This document shows positions 7,557-15,436 of a stretch of 64,000 nucleotides of DNA, piece by piece. Where the stretch lies: assembly GCA_900545925.1 (NCBI GenBank), contig URAZ01000001.1:1-64000 (forward strand), read 5' to 3'. Numbering within the stretch: position 1 is the first letter of the stretch; each line of letters begins with the position of its first letter. The notes below the pieces were generated by a model. The model was not told where the DNA came from and did no database searches. It was given only the letters and a program-made list of their open reading frames with translations. The DNA comes from an uncultured Eubacteriales bacterium (lineage in GTDB: Bacteria > Bacillota > Clostridia > Oscillospirales > Oscillospiraceae). Made by a program: the position numbers and the translations under genes.

Positions 7557-9299
7557 TTACGCCAGTTTGTATTTTTCTTCAAACGTATTGTACTGCATCA
7601 AAAACTCGTTGCTGCCGGATTTGACGTCGCCGAGGTACTTGTGCAAGTCGATGCGCTCGTTTTTCATGTCGAGCAGGCAGCCTGCGATGTTCGAGCAGTG
7701 GTCAGCCACACGTTCCAGATTTGTCAGCAGGTCGGACAGCACAAAGCCTGCGGCCAGCGAACATTCGCCGCGCTGGAGCCGGGCAATGTGATTTGTGCGC
7801 AGTTCATTCTTCAGCTTGTCAATGACCTGCTCCAGCGGCTCGACCTGCCGCGCAAGTGTCAGATCGTCCTGCAAAAATGCCCGGCTTGTGAGATCAACGA
7901 TCTCGCTCACGGCGTTCAGCATCGTCTGAAGTTCTTTTTTTGCAGAGTCCGTGAACGAAACGCCCTTTTCCTTTAACTCCTCTGCCGATTCGATAATATT
8001 GACGGCGTGGTCTGCAATGCGCTCAAAATCGCCGATCAGATGCAGCAGCTTGGACGATTCCACGCTGTCCTGTTCGCTCATCGGCTGTGTGGCCAGATGC
8101 ACAAGGAAGGTTCCCAGCGTGTCCTCATAGCGGTCGGTGTCGTCTTCGCGCTGCCGGACAGAGGCGGCCAGTTCCGGCGTAAAGCCGAGCACGGCCTGCA
8201 GGCTTTCGTGCAGCGCAAGTTCGGAGTCCGCCGCCATGCGCTTGGCCAGTTCCTCGCTCTTGACGAGCGCAATAGCAGGTGTTGCAAATAGACGCTCGTC
8301 CAGTTCCGTCGTCGCGTCTGCGTGCTGTCCCTCCGGGATGACCTTATACGACAGCTTTTCCAGCAGCCCGCAGCACGGCAGCAGCATCAGCGTGCAGGCC
8401 AGATTGAAGATCGAGTGGATCAGTGCGATATGGAAGGTGTCAATGGCGGTGGAGACGAAGGCAAAGCGGAAGATCGCGTTCGCCGATTCAAACAGCGTCA
8501 GCCAGACAACTGTGCCGATGATGTTGAAACTCAGGTGCACAACGGCCGCGCGCCGCGCATTCTTGTTCGTGCCGACGGAGGACAGCATAGCCGTCACACA
8601 GGTGCCGATGTTCTGACCCATAATAATGGGGATTGCCGCGCCGTAGCTGACAGCCCCGGTCGAGGACAGCGCCTGCAGAATACCGACCGATGCGGACGAG
8701 GACTGTACAATGCCCGTCAAAATCGCGCCTGCCAGAACGCCCAGAATGGGGTTCGAGAACATCAGGAAGAATTTTGTAAAGTTCGGGTCGTTCCGCAGCC
8801 CGGAAACAGAGCCGGACAGCGATTCCATGCCGAACATCAGCGTCGCAAAGCCCAGCAGAATCAGGCCCGTGTCCTTTTTCTTGCCCTTTGCGGTCAGATA
8901 CAGAATAATGCCGATCACAGCTAGCACTGGCGTAAACGACGAGGGTTTCAGAAGCTGCACGAACAGGCTGTCGCCGTTGATGCCGGACAGCGACAGCAGC
9001 CACGCCGTCACGGTCGTGCCGATGTTCGCGCCCATAATCACGGGGATAGACTGCTTGAGGCTCAGAAGCCCCGAGTTGACAAAGCCCACAACCATGACTG
9101 TCGTAGCCGAAGAAGACTGAATGACTGCCGTGACGGCAAGACCCGTCAGAAGTCCGGAAAATTTACCGTTTGTCAGCTTCGCCAGAATGGCCTTCAAGGA
9201 CCCGCCCGCACGCTTTTCCAGCGCTGTTCCCATCACGCTCATGCCGAACAGGAACAAACTCAGCGAGCCGAGCAATGTTAAAAAGTTAAAAATCGTCAT
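7557..9299 (-). CDS. Na/Pi cotransporter family protein with PhoU-like domain
   Basis: A 580-residue protein. The N-terminal half has two Na/Pi-cotransporter repeats, each with the QSSSA motif (VIQSSSATT near residue 61 and IVQSSSASV near 199), and about eight membrane segments. The C-terminal ~200 residues form a PhoU-like helical bundle (LHLIGDFERIADHAVNIIE and LTNLERVADHCSNIAGC). Members import phosphate with sodium or manage phosphate balance. The stop codon is the first recognisable chromosomal feature beyond the element edge. Confidence 0.92.
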   Translation of the reverse strand: MTIFNFLTLLGSLSLFLFGMSVMGTALEKRAGGSLKAILAKLTNGKFSGLLTGLAVTAVIQSSSATTVMVVGFVNSGLLSLKQSIPVIMGANIGTTVTAWLLSLSGINGDSLFVQLLKPSSFTPVLAVIGIILYLTAKGKKKDTGLILLGFATLMFGMESLSGSVSGLRNDPNFTKFFLMFSNPILGVLAGAILTGIVQSSSASVGILQALSSTGAVSYGAAIPIIMGQNIGTCVTAMLSSVGTNKNARRAAVVHLSFNIIGTVVWLTLFESANAIFRFAFVSTAIDTFHIALIHSIFNLACTLMLLPCCGLLEKLSYKVIPEGQHADATTELDERLFATPAIALVKSEELAKRMAADSELALHESLQAVLGFTPELAASVRQREDDTDRYEDTLGTFLVHLATQPMSEQDSVESSKLLHLIGDFERIADHAVNIIESAEELKEKGVSFTDSAKKELQTMLNAVSEIVDLTSRAFLQDDLTLARQVEPLEQVIDKLKNELRTNHIARLQRGECSLAAGFVLSDLLTNLERVADHCSNIAGCLLDMKNERIDLHKYLGDVKSGSNEFLMQYNTFEEKYKLA

Positions 9300-9444
9300 A
9301 TCCGCACAGACCTCTTTCTAAATTCGTTTTATCTGATATAAATATAGAAAGAGAATGTCAAATGCGCGTCCAGAATTATGTTAAATCTTCGTGATATTTC
9401 GCTGAGAACCTTAAATCTAAATCAATTCCCGGTTAAACTGCCGT

Positions 9445-9601
9445 CCAAGGCTCCCCTTGGGCACAAGGGGAGCTGGCCCGAAGGGCCTGAGGGGATTCGA
9501 ACGTAGCAAATTTCGGAGCACTCTGTAATTTGTAACTACACTGCGTAATCCCCTCAGTCAGCTTCGCTGACAGCTCCCCTTTATTCAAAGTGGAGCCTTG
9601 G
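9445..9601. repeat. Large imperfect palindromic repeat, MITE-like
   Basis: The unit starts with CCAAGGCTCC (9445-9454) and ends with its exact reverse complement GGAGCCTTGG (9592-9601). Internal segments also pair: AGGGGAGCTG with CAGCTCCCCT and CTGAGGGGATT with AATCCCCTCAG. The middle (about 9505-9540) is unpaired. It codes for nothing and resembles a miniature inverted-repeat element. A related core occurs at 11700-11850 on the other side of the LRR gene. The rest of the gap, 9602-9712, has further related GGGAG/CTCCC stretches but no gene. Confidence 0.7.
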
Positions 9602-9712
9602 TGCTTACGAATTCGCCGACAATTTGGGCGAAATCCGGAGCTCCCTACCGCGGAACCCCTTCGTCTCGGCTTCGCCGAGCCACCTCCCCTTTCAGAGGGC
9701 CTTTGCTCCGGT

Positions 9713-9741
9713 TGATTTTCTCAGAATTGCACGATATAATA
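9713..9741 (+). promoter_or_regulatory. Promoter of the LRR surface-protein gene
   Basis: TTGATT (9713-9718) and TATAAT (9736-9741) with a 17-base spacer, 28 bases upstream of the ATG at 9770. Confidence 0.75.
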
Positions 9742-9769
9742 GAGAAAAACAAAAAACGGGGGCCTTGAA

Positions 9770-11686
9770 ATGAAAAAACACATCACACGGCTGCTCTTTG
9801 CAGCGCTTTTGCTGCTTGCGCTGTGCATCGGCGCGTCGGCGGCGGGGACGAGCGGGAAGTGCGGCCCGTCTGCCTACTGGTCATTTGACAGCAGCACCGG
9901 CACGCTGACCATCTCCGGCAGCGGCGCGATGGAGGATTATGAGTACGGAAACGAATTTCCGTGGATGGATTACCGTGATTCGATTCAGACGATCGTGATC
10001 GGCGACCAGATCACGCAGATCGGCCGGAACGCTTTTCCGTGGACGGCCTGCAGTACGATTCAATTTGGAAAAAGCGTGCGGAGCATCGGCGAGAGGGCCT
10101 TTCTCGAATGCAGAAACCTGAACGGAGATCTGACGCTCCCGGACAGTGTACAGATTGTTGGAGACAGAGCGTTTGCAGGATGCACCGGCCTGACCGGAAC
10201 GCTGACACTGGGAAGCAGCCTGCAAACAATCGGTGCCGGTGCGTTTTATGATTGTTCGTTTTCCGGCAATCTTGTGATTCCGGACAGCGTGACCTCGATT
10301 GGGCGCTATGCTTTCTACAGCCGGCCATATCTGCGCCCGGAAACACAGGGGACGCTGACACTGGGCAGGAATCTGCGCACCATTGGCGAGTCCGCGTTCT
10401 GCGAAAGCAGATATACAGGCAGTCTGACAATTCCGGATTCTGTTGTGGAAATCGGCGAACGTGCGTTTTGTGATTGTGGAAATCTGAACGGCACCCTGAC
10501 GCTTGGAAAGAATCTGCGGACGATTGGCAAGGAGGCATTTTCCGGGTGTGCGTTTACCGGCAGCCTGACGATTCCGGAGGGCATCACGGAAATTGCAGAC
10601 GGTACATTCTCTTCTTCTCGGTCTAATGGAATGTTTACCGGAACGCTGACGCTGCCGTCGACGCTGAAAACCATCGGCGCAGAGGCGTTCGCGTACACAG
10701 ACTTTTCCGGAGAACTGCTGATCCCGGACGGCGTGACAAGCATTGGTACGCACGCGTTTAAGGAATGCGATGGCTTCGGCGGAATCCTGTCCCTGCCGGA
10801 CAGTATCAAAACGGTGGGCGAACGGGCGTTTTACCTGTGCAAGGGCTTTACCGGCCTGAAGCTTTCCGCCAGCCTGACCAAAATTGAAGAGCGGTCGTTT
10901 GCGCATATGTACGGCCTGAAAACAGAGGTCGTGATCCCGGAGGGGGTGACAGAGATCGGCGAAGGTGCGTTCTCCTGTTCTCACATGCCGTCCGTCCGCT
11001 TCCCGTCCACGCTGAAAAAAATCGGGAAGCAAGCATTTTGTTTGACATTTGGACTTACAAATTATAGTACGATCACATTCCCGAATGGGCTGGAAGTGAT
11101 TGAAGACGAAGCGTTCGACAGCTGCTATTTTAAAAATGCAGTGGTTCTTCCTGCGAGTATAAAATCGATTGGAAAAAAGGCGTTCTATGGATATTCCTAT
11201 TATGGAAGCGGTACGCTCGGCGCGTATTTCCTCGGCGCAGCGCCCCAGATTGTCGGGACGCTGAACGCCAACTGCTCGTTCCCGTCAGATTGGACGCTCT
11301 TTTACCTGCCCGGCACGTCCGGCTGGACGGGCGATACCTATGCTGGCTACAAGATTGCCCTGTGGGACGGCGAAACGCGCTGGGACAACCTGCGTACGAG
11401 TAAGTTTGGATACGGTTGGGATAACAAGGGGAACGAGATCGAAACGTCATGGAGCGTCAACACGGACACCGGAAAGATCACCCTGACCGACGATCTGAAC
11501 GAAGGCTGCGCCGTCGCAGTCTCCTATGACGCGGATGGCCGCGTCACGAGCATCGGCGTCCTGCGTACCAAAACGGATTTCGTTGTACTCAACCTGCAGG
11601 ACACCTGCCGCCTGTTCCTCCTGAACGCATCCTCCGCCCCGCGCCTGAACACGCCGGTCACCATCAATGACTACCTCCCAACCTGA
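9770..11686 (+). CDS. Secreted BspA-like leucine-rich repeat protein
   Basis: A 638-residue protein with a signal peptide (residues 1-25, cleavage likely after ASA) and about fifteen LRR_5/BspA-type repeats from residue ~75 to ~500 with the pattern TIGxxAFxxCxxLTGxLxIPDSVxxIG. The last ~130 residues are a different domain. Repeats of this family form a beta-solenoid used for adhesion to host or matrix proteins. No LPXTG, SLH or C-terminal membrane anchor is visible, so the protein is probably released or held by the C-terminal domain. It has its own promoter and is flanked by two related palindromic repeats. Confidence 0.9.
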   Translation: MKKHITRLLFAALLLLALCIGASAAGTSGKCGPSAYWSFDSSTGTLTISGSGAMEDYEYGNEFPWMDYRDSIQTIVIGDQITQIGRNAFPWTACSTIQFGKSVRSIGERAFLECRNLNGDLTLPDSVQIVGDRAFAGCTGLTGTLTLGSSLQTIGAGAFYDCSFSGNLVIPDSVTSIGRYAFYSRPYLRPETQGTLTLGRNLRTIGESAFCESRYTGSLTIPDSVVEIGERAFCDCGNLNGTLTLGKNLRTIGKEAFSGCAFTGSLTIPEGITEIADGTFSSSRSNGMFTGTLTLPSTLKTIGAEAFAYTDFSGELLIPDGVTSIGTHAFKECDGFGGILSLPDSIKTVGERAFYLCKGFTGLKLSASLTKIEERSFAHMYGLKTEVVIPEGVTEIGEGAFSCSHMPSVRFPSTLKKIGKQAFCLTFGLTNYSTITFPNGLEVIEDEAFDSCYFKNAVVLPASIKSIGKKAFYGYSYYGSGTLGAYFLGAAPQIVGTLNANCSFPSDWTLFYLPGTSGWTGDTYAGYKIALWDGETRWDNLRTSKFGYGWDNKGNEIETSWSVNTDTGKITLTDDLNEGCAVAVSYDADGRVTSIGVLRTKTDFVVLNLQDTCRLFLLNASSAPRLNTPVTINDYLPT

Positions 11687-11693
11687 GGCGCAC

Positions 11694-11860
11694 CTAAGGC
11701 TCCCCCTGAAAAGGGCTGATTCCCCCCTCTCAGGGGGAAATGGCCCGAAAGGCCAATAGGGGGTAGGGACGCTGGCCTGCAGGGCCTGAGGGGATGCGAA
11801 CGTCACAAATTTAGGAGTATGCAGAAACGCGTGCCCCATCCCCTCCGTCATTTTCTTTGA
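11694..11860. repeat. Diverged copy of the large palindromic repeat
   Basis: It starts with CTAAGGCTCCCC and contains the core CCTGAGGGGAT-CGAACGT--CAAATTT found in the 9445-9601 unit, with extra internal hairpins (CCCCCTCTCAGGGGG and GGCCCGAAAGGCC). It lies directly after the LRR stop codon and contains no gene. Confidence 0.6.
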
Positions 11861-11910
11861 AAATGCCACCTCCCCTTATCATGCAGGGCATGACAAGGGG
11901 AGGCATTTTT
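11861..11910 (+). terminator. Terminator between convergent LRR and GerMN genes
   Basis: A long stem (11869-11884 with 11888-11903, plus outer AAATGCC/GGCATTT) is followed by TTTTT on the plus strand. It can end the LRR transcript and, with the A-rich opposite side, probably the GerMN operon as well. Confidence 0.75.
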
Positions 11911-11913
11911 ACG

Positions 11914-12801
11914 CTATTCTGCGTACCAATCTGCTTGCGGAACAATGGGCTGCGTGATGTCATAATAGGTCAGGCCGGACTCGCCGATGATGGACAGCTG
12001 CACGGCGGTGATGCCGTCCAGCGCGCAGAGCGTGGCGGCAATGGAGCGCACAGCGTTTGCCGCCTGCTGCGCCGAGGTATCGCAGCCCATGAAATCGTCG
12101 GACAGCACGACGCTTGCCGAGCCGTTCGTAACGGAAAGGTCGAGCACCTGCGTCCGGTAGGGGATGGCCCGCGTCAGATTCACGGGAACCTCGCGGCTGA
12201 CAAGCGCCTGAAGCGCAAGCAGCGGAAGCTGCTCCATGTCAGCGGTACGGACAACAGCATCGCGCGCGGCGAGCAGGCCATCTTTGTCGGGATAATACAG
12301 CCGCACGACATATTCCGGCTGGTCGGCAGATGTGTCGTACAGTAAAAACTGCTCTGCCGTATAAGTGACTTCCGTCTGCCGCTGCGTGCGCACGAGGCGC
12401 ACGCGGTCTACGCCGTCCAGCTGGGTCAGCGTCAGCGTCAGACAGGCTGCCGCCAAAGACGCCTGAAGTCCTTCTGGCGCATTTTCATCTAAAAGCAGCG
12501 TCAGCGTACCGTCCTCGCAGGAATCGAAGGAGCAGCTGCCCCTGAGTCCGTCCGGAAGCGCGAGTCCTTCCTCCGCAGGAGCGATCAGATACTGCTGCAA
12601 AACGGCTGCGGGGCTGCTGTCCGGTACGGAGGCCGGGGTGGCTGTGAGCGCGCCGGTTTTTGCATCCGCGCTTTCGCGGACGCAGTAATAAAACTGAATC
12701 TGCGGTTCCTCCGGACTTCGGAGATGGACCGATGCGGAGCATCCGCACAGAAAGCACACTGCCAGCAGCACGGCAAGCAGGCAGTCCTTTTTTTTACGCA
12801 T
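11914..12801 (-). CDS. GerMN domain lipoprotein
   Basis: A 295-residue lipoprotein: signal peptide with lipobox LCGC (Cys near residue 21), then two GerMN-type modules (about residues 50-150 and 180-285). GerM of Bacillus is a sporulation and germination lipoprotein, and related proteins bind the SpoIIIA-SpoIIQ channel. The frame is open further upstream, but the ATG at 12801 overlaps the end of the histidine kinase gene by eight bases (ATGCGTAA) and starts the signal peptide. It is the last gene of the comEA-RR-HK operon, so it may be an output or extracytoplasmic partner of that system. Confidence 0.85.
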   Translation of the reverse strand: MRKKKDCLLAVLLAVCFLCGCSASVHLRSPEEPQIQFYYCVRESADAKTGALTATPASVPDSSPAAVLQQYLIAPAEEGLALPDGLRGSCSFDSCEDGTLTLLLDENAPEGLQASLAAACLTLTLTQLDGVDRVRLVRTQRQTEVTYTAEQFLLYDTSADQPEYVVRLYYPDKDGLLAARDAVVRTADMEQLPLLALQALVSREVPVNLTRAIPYRTQVLDLSVTNGSASVVLSDDFMGCDTSAQQAANAVRSIAATLCALDGITAVQLSIIGESGLTYYDITQPIVPQADWYAE

Positions 12802-14215
12802 CCGGGTCGTCCTCCTCTCCGGAACCGAAGCTTGGGAACGTGACGGTAAAGCACGAGCCCTCGCCGACTGTGGAACGAACCGAGATCGTGCCGAAATTCC
12901 GCCCGACCATCTCATGTACGATGGAAAGGCCGAGTCCCGCGCCGCCTGCCTGACGGCTGCGGGCTTTGTCAACGCGGTAAAAGCGGTTGAAAATAGAGTC
13001 CAGTGCGTTTTCGGGAATGCCGCTGCCGGTATCCTCTACATCAATGACAACAGTATCTTCCTCATGCCGCACCCGAACATGGACGCTGCCGTTTTCCCGG
13101 TTATATTTGATGCCGTTTTCCACGAGATTGAACAGGATTTGATACGCATCGTCCTCAAAGGACAAAATCGTGCAGCCCTTTTCTACGCTGGCCGTCAGCT
13201 TGACCGCCTGCCGGTCGGCCAGCGGCACGAGCATGCGGAACACGCGCGAGAGCGTCTGTCCGACATCAACGACCTCATGCTCTCCGCCCTCTGTTTCATC
13301 GGCTGAGGCCCGGCTGAGTGTGAGCAGCTTCTGCGCCATGCGCGTCAGCCGGTCGGACTCCGCGCCAATGTCGGCGACAAATTCCCGCATCGTGTCCGTA
13401 TCCATCTCGTTTTGCAGGATGGAGTCGGACAACAGCTTGATAGATGCCAGCGGCGTTTTGAGTTCGTGCGACGCGTCGGAGACGAACTGCCGCTCGGTGA
13501 TCTCCGTCTGCTGCAGCTTGTCGGTCAGCTTGTTGAACTCCGCTGCCAGCGTTGCGTATTCGTCCGAGCCGCGCATCTGAATTTTGTGGCTGTATTCGCC
13601 CTCGCGCACAAGGCGCATGGAGGTCATGATCCGCCGCATGCGGCTTGAACCGGTCATGGTAAAGATGACCGCGCACAAAAAGATGATCCCGATCAGAACC
13701 AGCGACCCGCGGAAGATCGTCCGCTCAAGGCTTGCGATAATGCCGCCCTGCGAGGCATCGTATTCCATCAGATATACGCACCCAACGACCGTATCGTGCA
13801 TCAGGACCGGCGACGCAGCGTAGCTTTTGAGCGTGTTGTTTTCATAGACGCAGGAAAAGACGTCATTACAATCCAGCGCCTGCACGATCGGCTCGAGCAG
13901 GACGAATTTTCCCTCCGCGTTCTGGCTGGGCACAGAATCGTAGAGCGCGCGGCCCGATGCGTCGGTCACGATGAGGCGCGTGACGTTCATATCGCCAATG
14001 ACAGAGATGATCTGCTCCGCCGTCTCCTGCGTCAGCGCATCTACACCGGAAAATGAGGACGTGACGACCTTCAGCTTATCCTGCGCGGACGAGCATTTTG
14101 CCTTGAACATCAGATCGCGCGAGGCGGAGGCAGAATAAATATTCAGAAACACGAGCACGAGGACCGTAACGGCCATATACGCCAGCGCGTTGCGGATCTG
14201 CGAGCTTGACGGCAT
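12794..14215 (-). CDS. Sensor histidine kinase
   Basis: About 473 residues. A membrane helix near the N-terminus (AYMAVTVLVLVFLNIYS), an extracellular sensor of about 130 residues, a second helix (SLVLIGIIFLCAVIFTM), a HAMP linker, a HisKA domain with FVSDASHELKTPL (phospho-accepting His) and an ATPase domain with NLVENGIKYN, DTGSGI and GGAGLGLSIV. The frame also opens at TTG 14254 inside the regulator gene, but no ribosome site serves it. The ATG at 14215, 16 bases after the regulator stop, is preferred. It pairs with the response regulator just upstream. The signal is unknown; the periplasmic region resembles PhoR/WalK-type kinases. Confidence 0.92.
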   Translation of the reverse strand: MPSSSQIRNALAYMAVTVLVLVFLNIYSASASRDLMFKAKCSSAQDKLKVVTSSFSGVDALTQETAEQIISVIGDMNVTRLIVTDASGRALYDSVPSQNAEGKFVLLEPIVQALDCNDVFSCVYENNTLKSYAASPVLMHDTVVGCVYLMEYDASQGGIIASLERTIFRGSLVLIGIIFLCAVIFTMTGSSRMRRIMTSMRLVREGEYSHKIQMRGSDEYATLAAEFNKLTDKLQQTEITERQFVSDASHELKTPLASIKLLSDSILQNEMDTDTMREFVADIGAESDRLTRMAQKLLTLSRASADETEGGEHEVVDVGQTLSRVFRMLVPLADRQAVKLTASVEKGCTILSFEDDAYQILFNLVENGIKYNRENGSVHVRVRHEEDTVVIDVEDTGSGIPENALDSIFNRFYRVDKARSRQAGGAGLGLSIVHEMVGRNFGTISVRSTVGEGSCFTVTFPSFGSGEEDDPDA

Positions 14216-14231
14216 GAGCCGCCTGCGCCGT

Positions 14232-14912
14232 TCAGTACTTGAAATAGTAGCCAACTCCCCACTTGGTCAGAATATGCTCCGGCTGGGCAGGATTTTTTTC
14301 GAGCTTTTCGCGCAGCCGTCGGATGTGCACATCCACCGTGCGGATCTCACTGCTGACGTCGTAGCCCCAGATTGCGTCGAGCAGTGTCTCGCGCGAATAT
14401 ACGCGGTTGGGGTTGCGCATCAGAAGTTCCATGAGATCAAATTCCTTCGCCGTCAAATCAACCGGCACGTCCTCGTGGAACGCGCTGCGGCTGTCTCGGT
14501 CGAGCGTGATGTGCCCGCAGACGAGCGTCTGCTCCGGCGTCTGCTTTTTTGCTGTTCCGGCCCGGCGCAGAAGCGCGCGGATGCGTGCCTTGAGTTCGAG
14601 AATGTTGAACGGCTTTGTGAGATAGTCGTCCGCGCCGTGCTCAAAGCCCAGCAGCTTGTCCATATCCTCGGATTTGGCGGTCAGCATGATAATGGGAACC
14701 TGCGAAAACTCCCGGATTTTCGTGCAGGCCTCCAGACCGTCAAGCCGGGGCATCATCAGATCGAGCACGATCAGATCCGGCGTTTCGCTCGCCGCCAATT
14801 CCACGGCTTCCATGCCGTCACAGCCGGTTACGACCTCGTAGCCGTCGTTTTCCAAGTTGAACTTAATGCCCTTGACCAGCAGCTTTTCGTCATCCACAAC
14901 CAGAATTTTCAT
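14232..14912 (-). CDS. OmpR/PhoB-family response regulator
   Basis: A 226-residue protein: receiver domain (acidic pocket D7-D8, phospho-acceptor D51 in LIVLDLMMP, and the conserved lysine of the LTKPF motif) and a C-terminal winged helix (VDLTAKEFDLMELLMRNPNR, then TVDVHIRRLREKLE). It is a DNA-binding transcription factor activated by the downstream kinase. Its ATG overlaps the end of comEA by four bases. It resembles WalR/PhoP, but without the walHIJ genes the name is not assigned. Confidence 0.93.
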   Translation of the reverse strand: MKILVVDDEKLLVKGIKFNLENDGYEVVTGCDGMEAVELAASETPDLIVLDLMMPRLDGLEACTKIREFSQVPIIMLTAKSEDMDKLLGFEHGADDYLTKPFNILELKARIRALLRRAGTAKKQTPEQTLVCGHITLDRDSRSAFHEDVPVDLTAKEFDLMELLMRNPNRVYSRETLLDAIWGYDVSSEIRTVDVHIRRLREKLEKNPAQPEHILTKWGVGYYFKY

Positions 14913-15310
14913 TCGATTTCCTCCACATAGACATACGGCCGCAGCTTTTCCAGCAGCCCTTCTCCAATCCCCTCGACGTCCAGCAGCTGCTGGGTCGTGA
15001 CAAATTTTCCGTATGTGTCCCGGTATGCAAGAATCCGCTCCGCCGTCTTTTCTCCCACGCCCGGAAGTTCCAGAAGTTCTTCCATCGTTGCCGTGTTCAA
15101 ACAGACGCGGCCGCTTCCTTCAGCGGCGGAAGCCGCCTTTTTCTCGACTTGGCTGATCCAGGCGTCCTGTGCCGCGCCGCCGGGCGCAGCGTGCTGCGTT
15201 TCGAGAACTGGCCCGCGCACCGTTGCGCGGCCAAGAAAGAATGCACAGGCGCACAGGAGAATTGCAGCGCTCCACAAGACAAGCGCCGGATCGACACGCT
15301 TTTTCCGCAT
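14909..15310 (-). CDS. comEA: ComEA-like helix-hairpin-helix protein
   Basis: A 133-residue protein: one N-terminal membrane helix (about residues 8-27) and a C-terminal double helix-hairpin-helix DNA-binding domain (LNTATMEELLELPGVGEKTA and LLDVEGIGEGLLEKLRPY). ComEA is the membrane DNA receptor for transformation. An upstream ATG at 15331 exists, but the ATG at 15310 has GGAGG seven bases upstream. No comEC or comEB is in the window. It is the first gene of an operon with a two-component system. Confidence 0.85.
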   Translation of the reverse strand: MRKKRVDPALVLWSAAILLCACAFFLGRATVRGPVLETQHAAPGGAAQDAWISQVEKKAASAAEGSGRVCLNTATMEELLELPGVGEKTAERILAYRDTYGKFVTTQQLLDVEGIGEGLLEKLRPYVYVEEIE

Positions 15311-15436
15311 ACAGCTGCCTCCATTTGACATACCGGGCCAACCTGTTATATAATACGTTAAGTGTCAACTGACGCAATCAGTATACCATATTTTTTTGAT
15401 TCTGTACAATCCGAACAGAATAAAATGGAGATAAAA

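Noticed and set aside
9490..9510. tRNA T-loop-like GGGGATTCGAAC
   Set aside because: No acceptor, D or anticodon arm surrounds it; it is part of the palindromic repeat.
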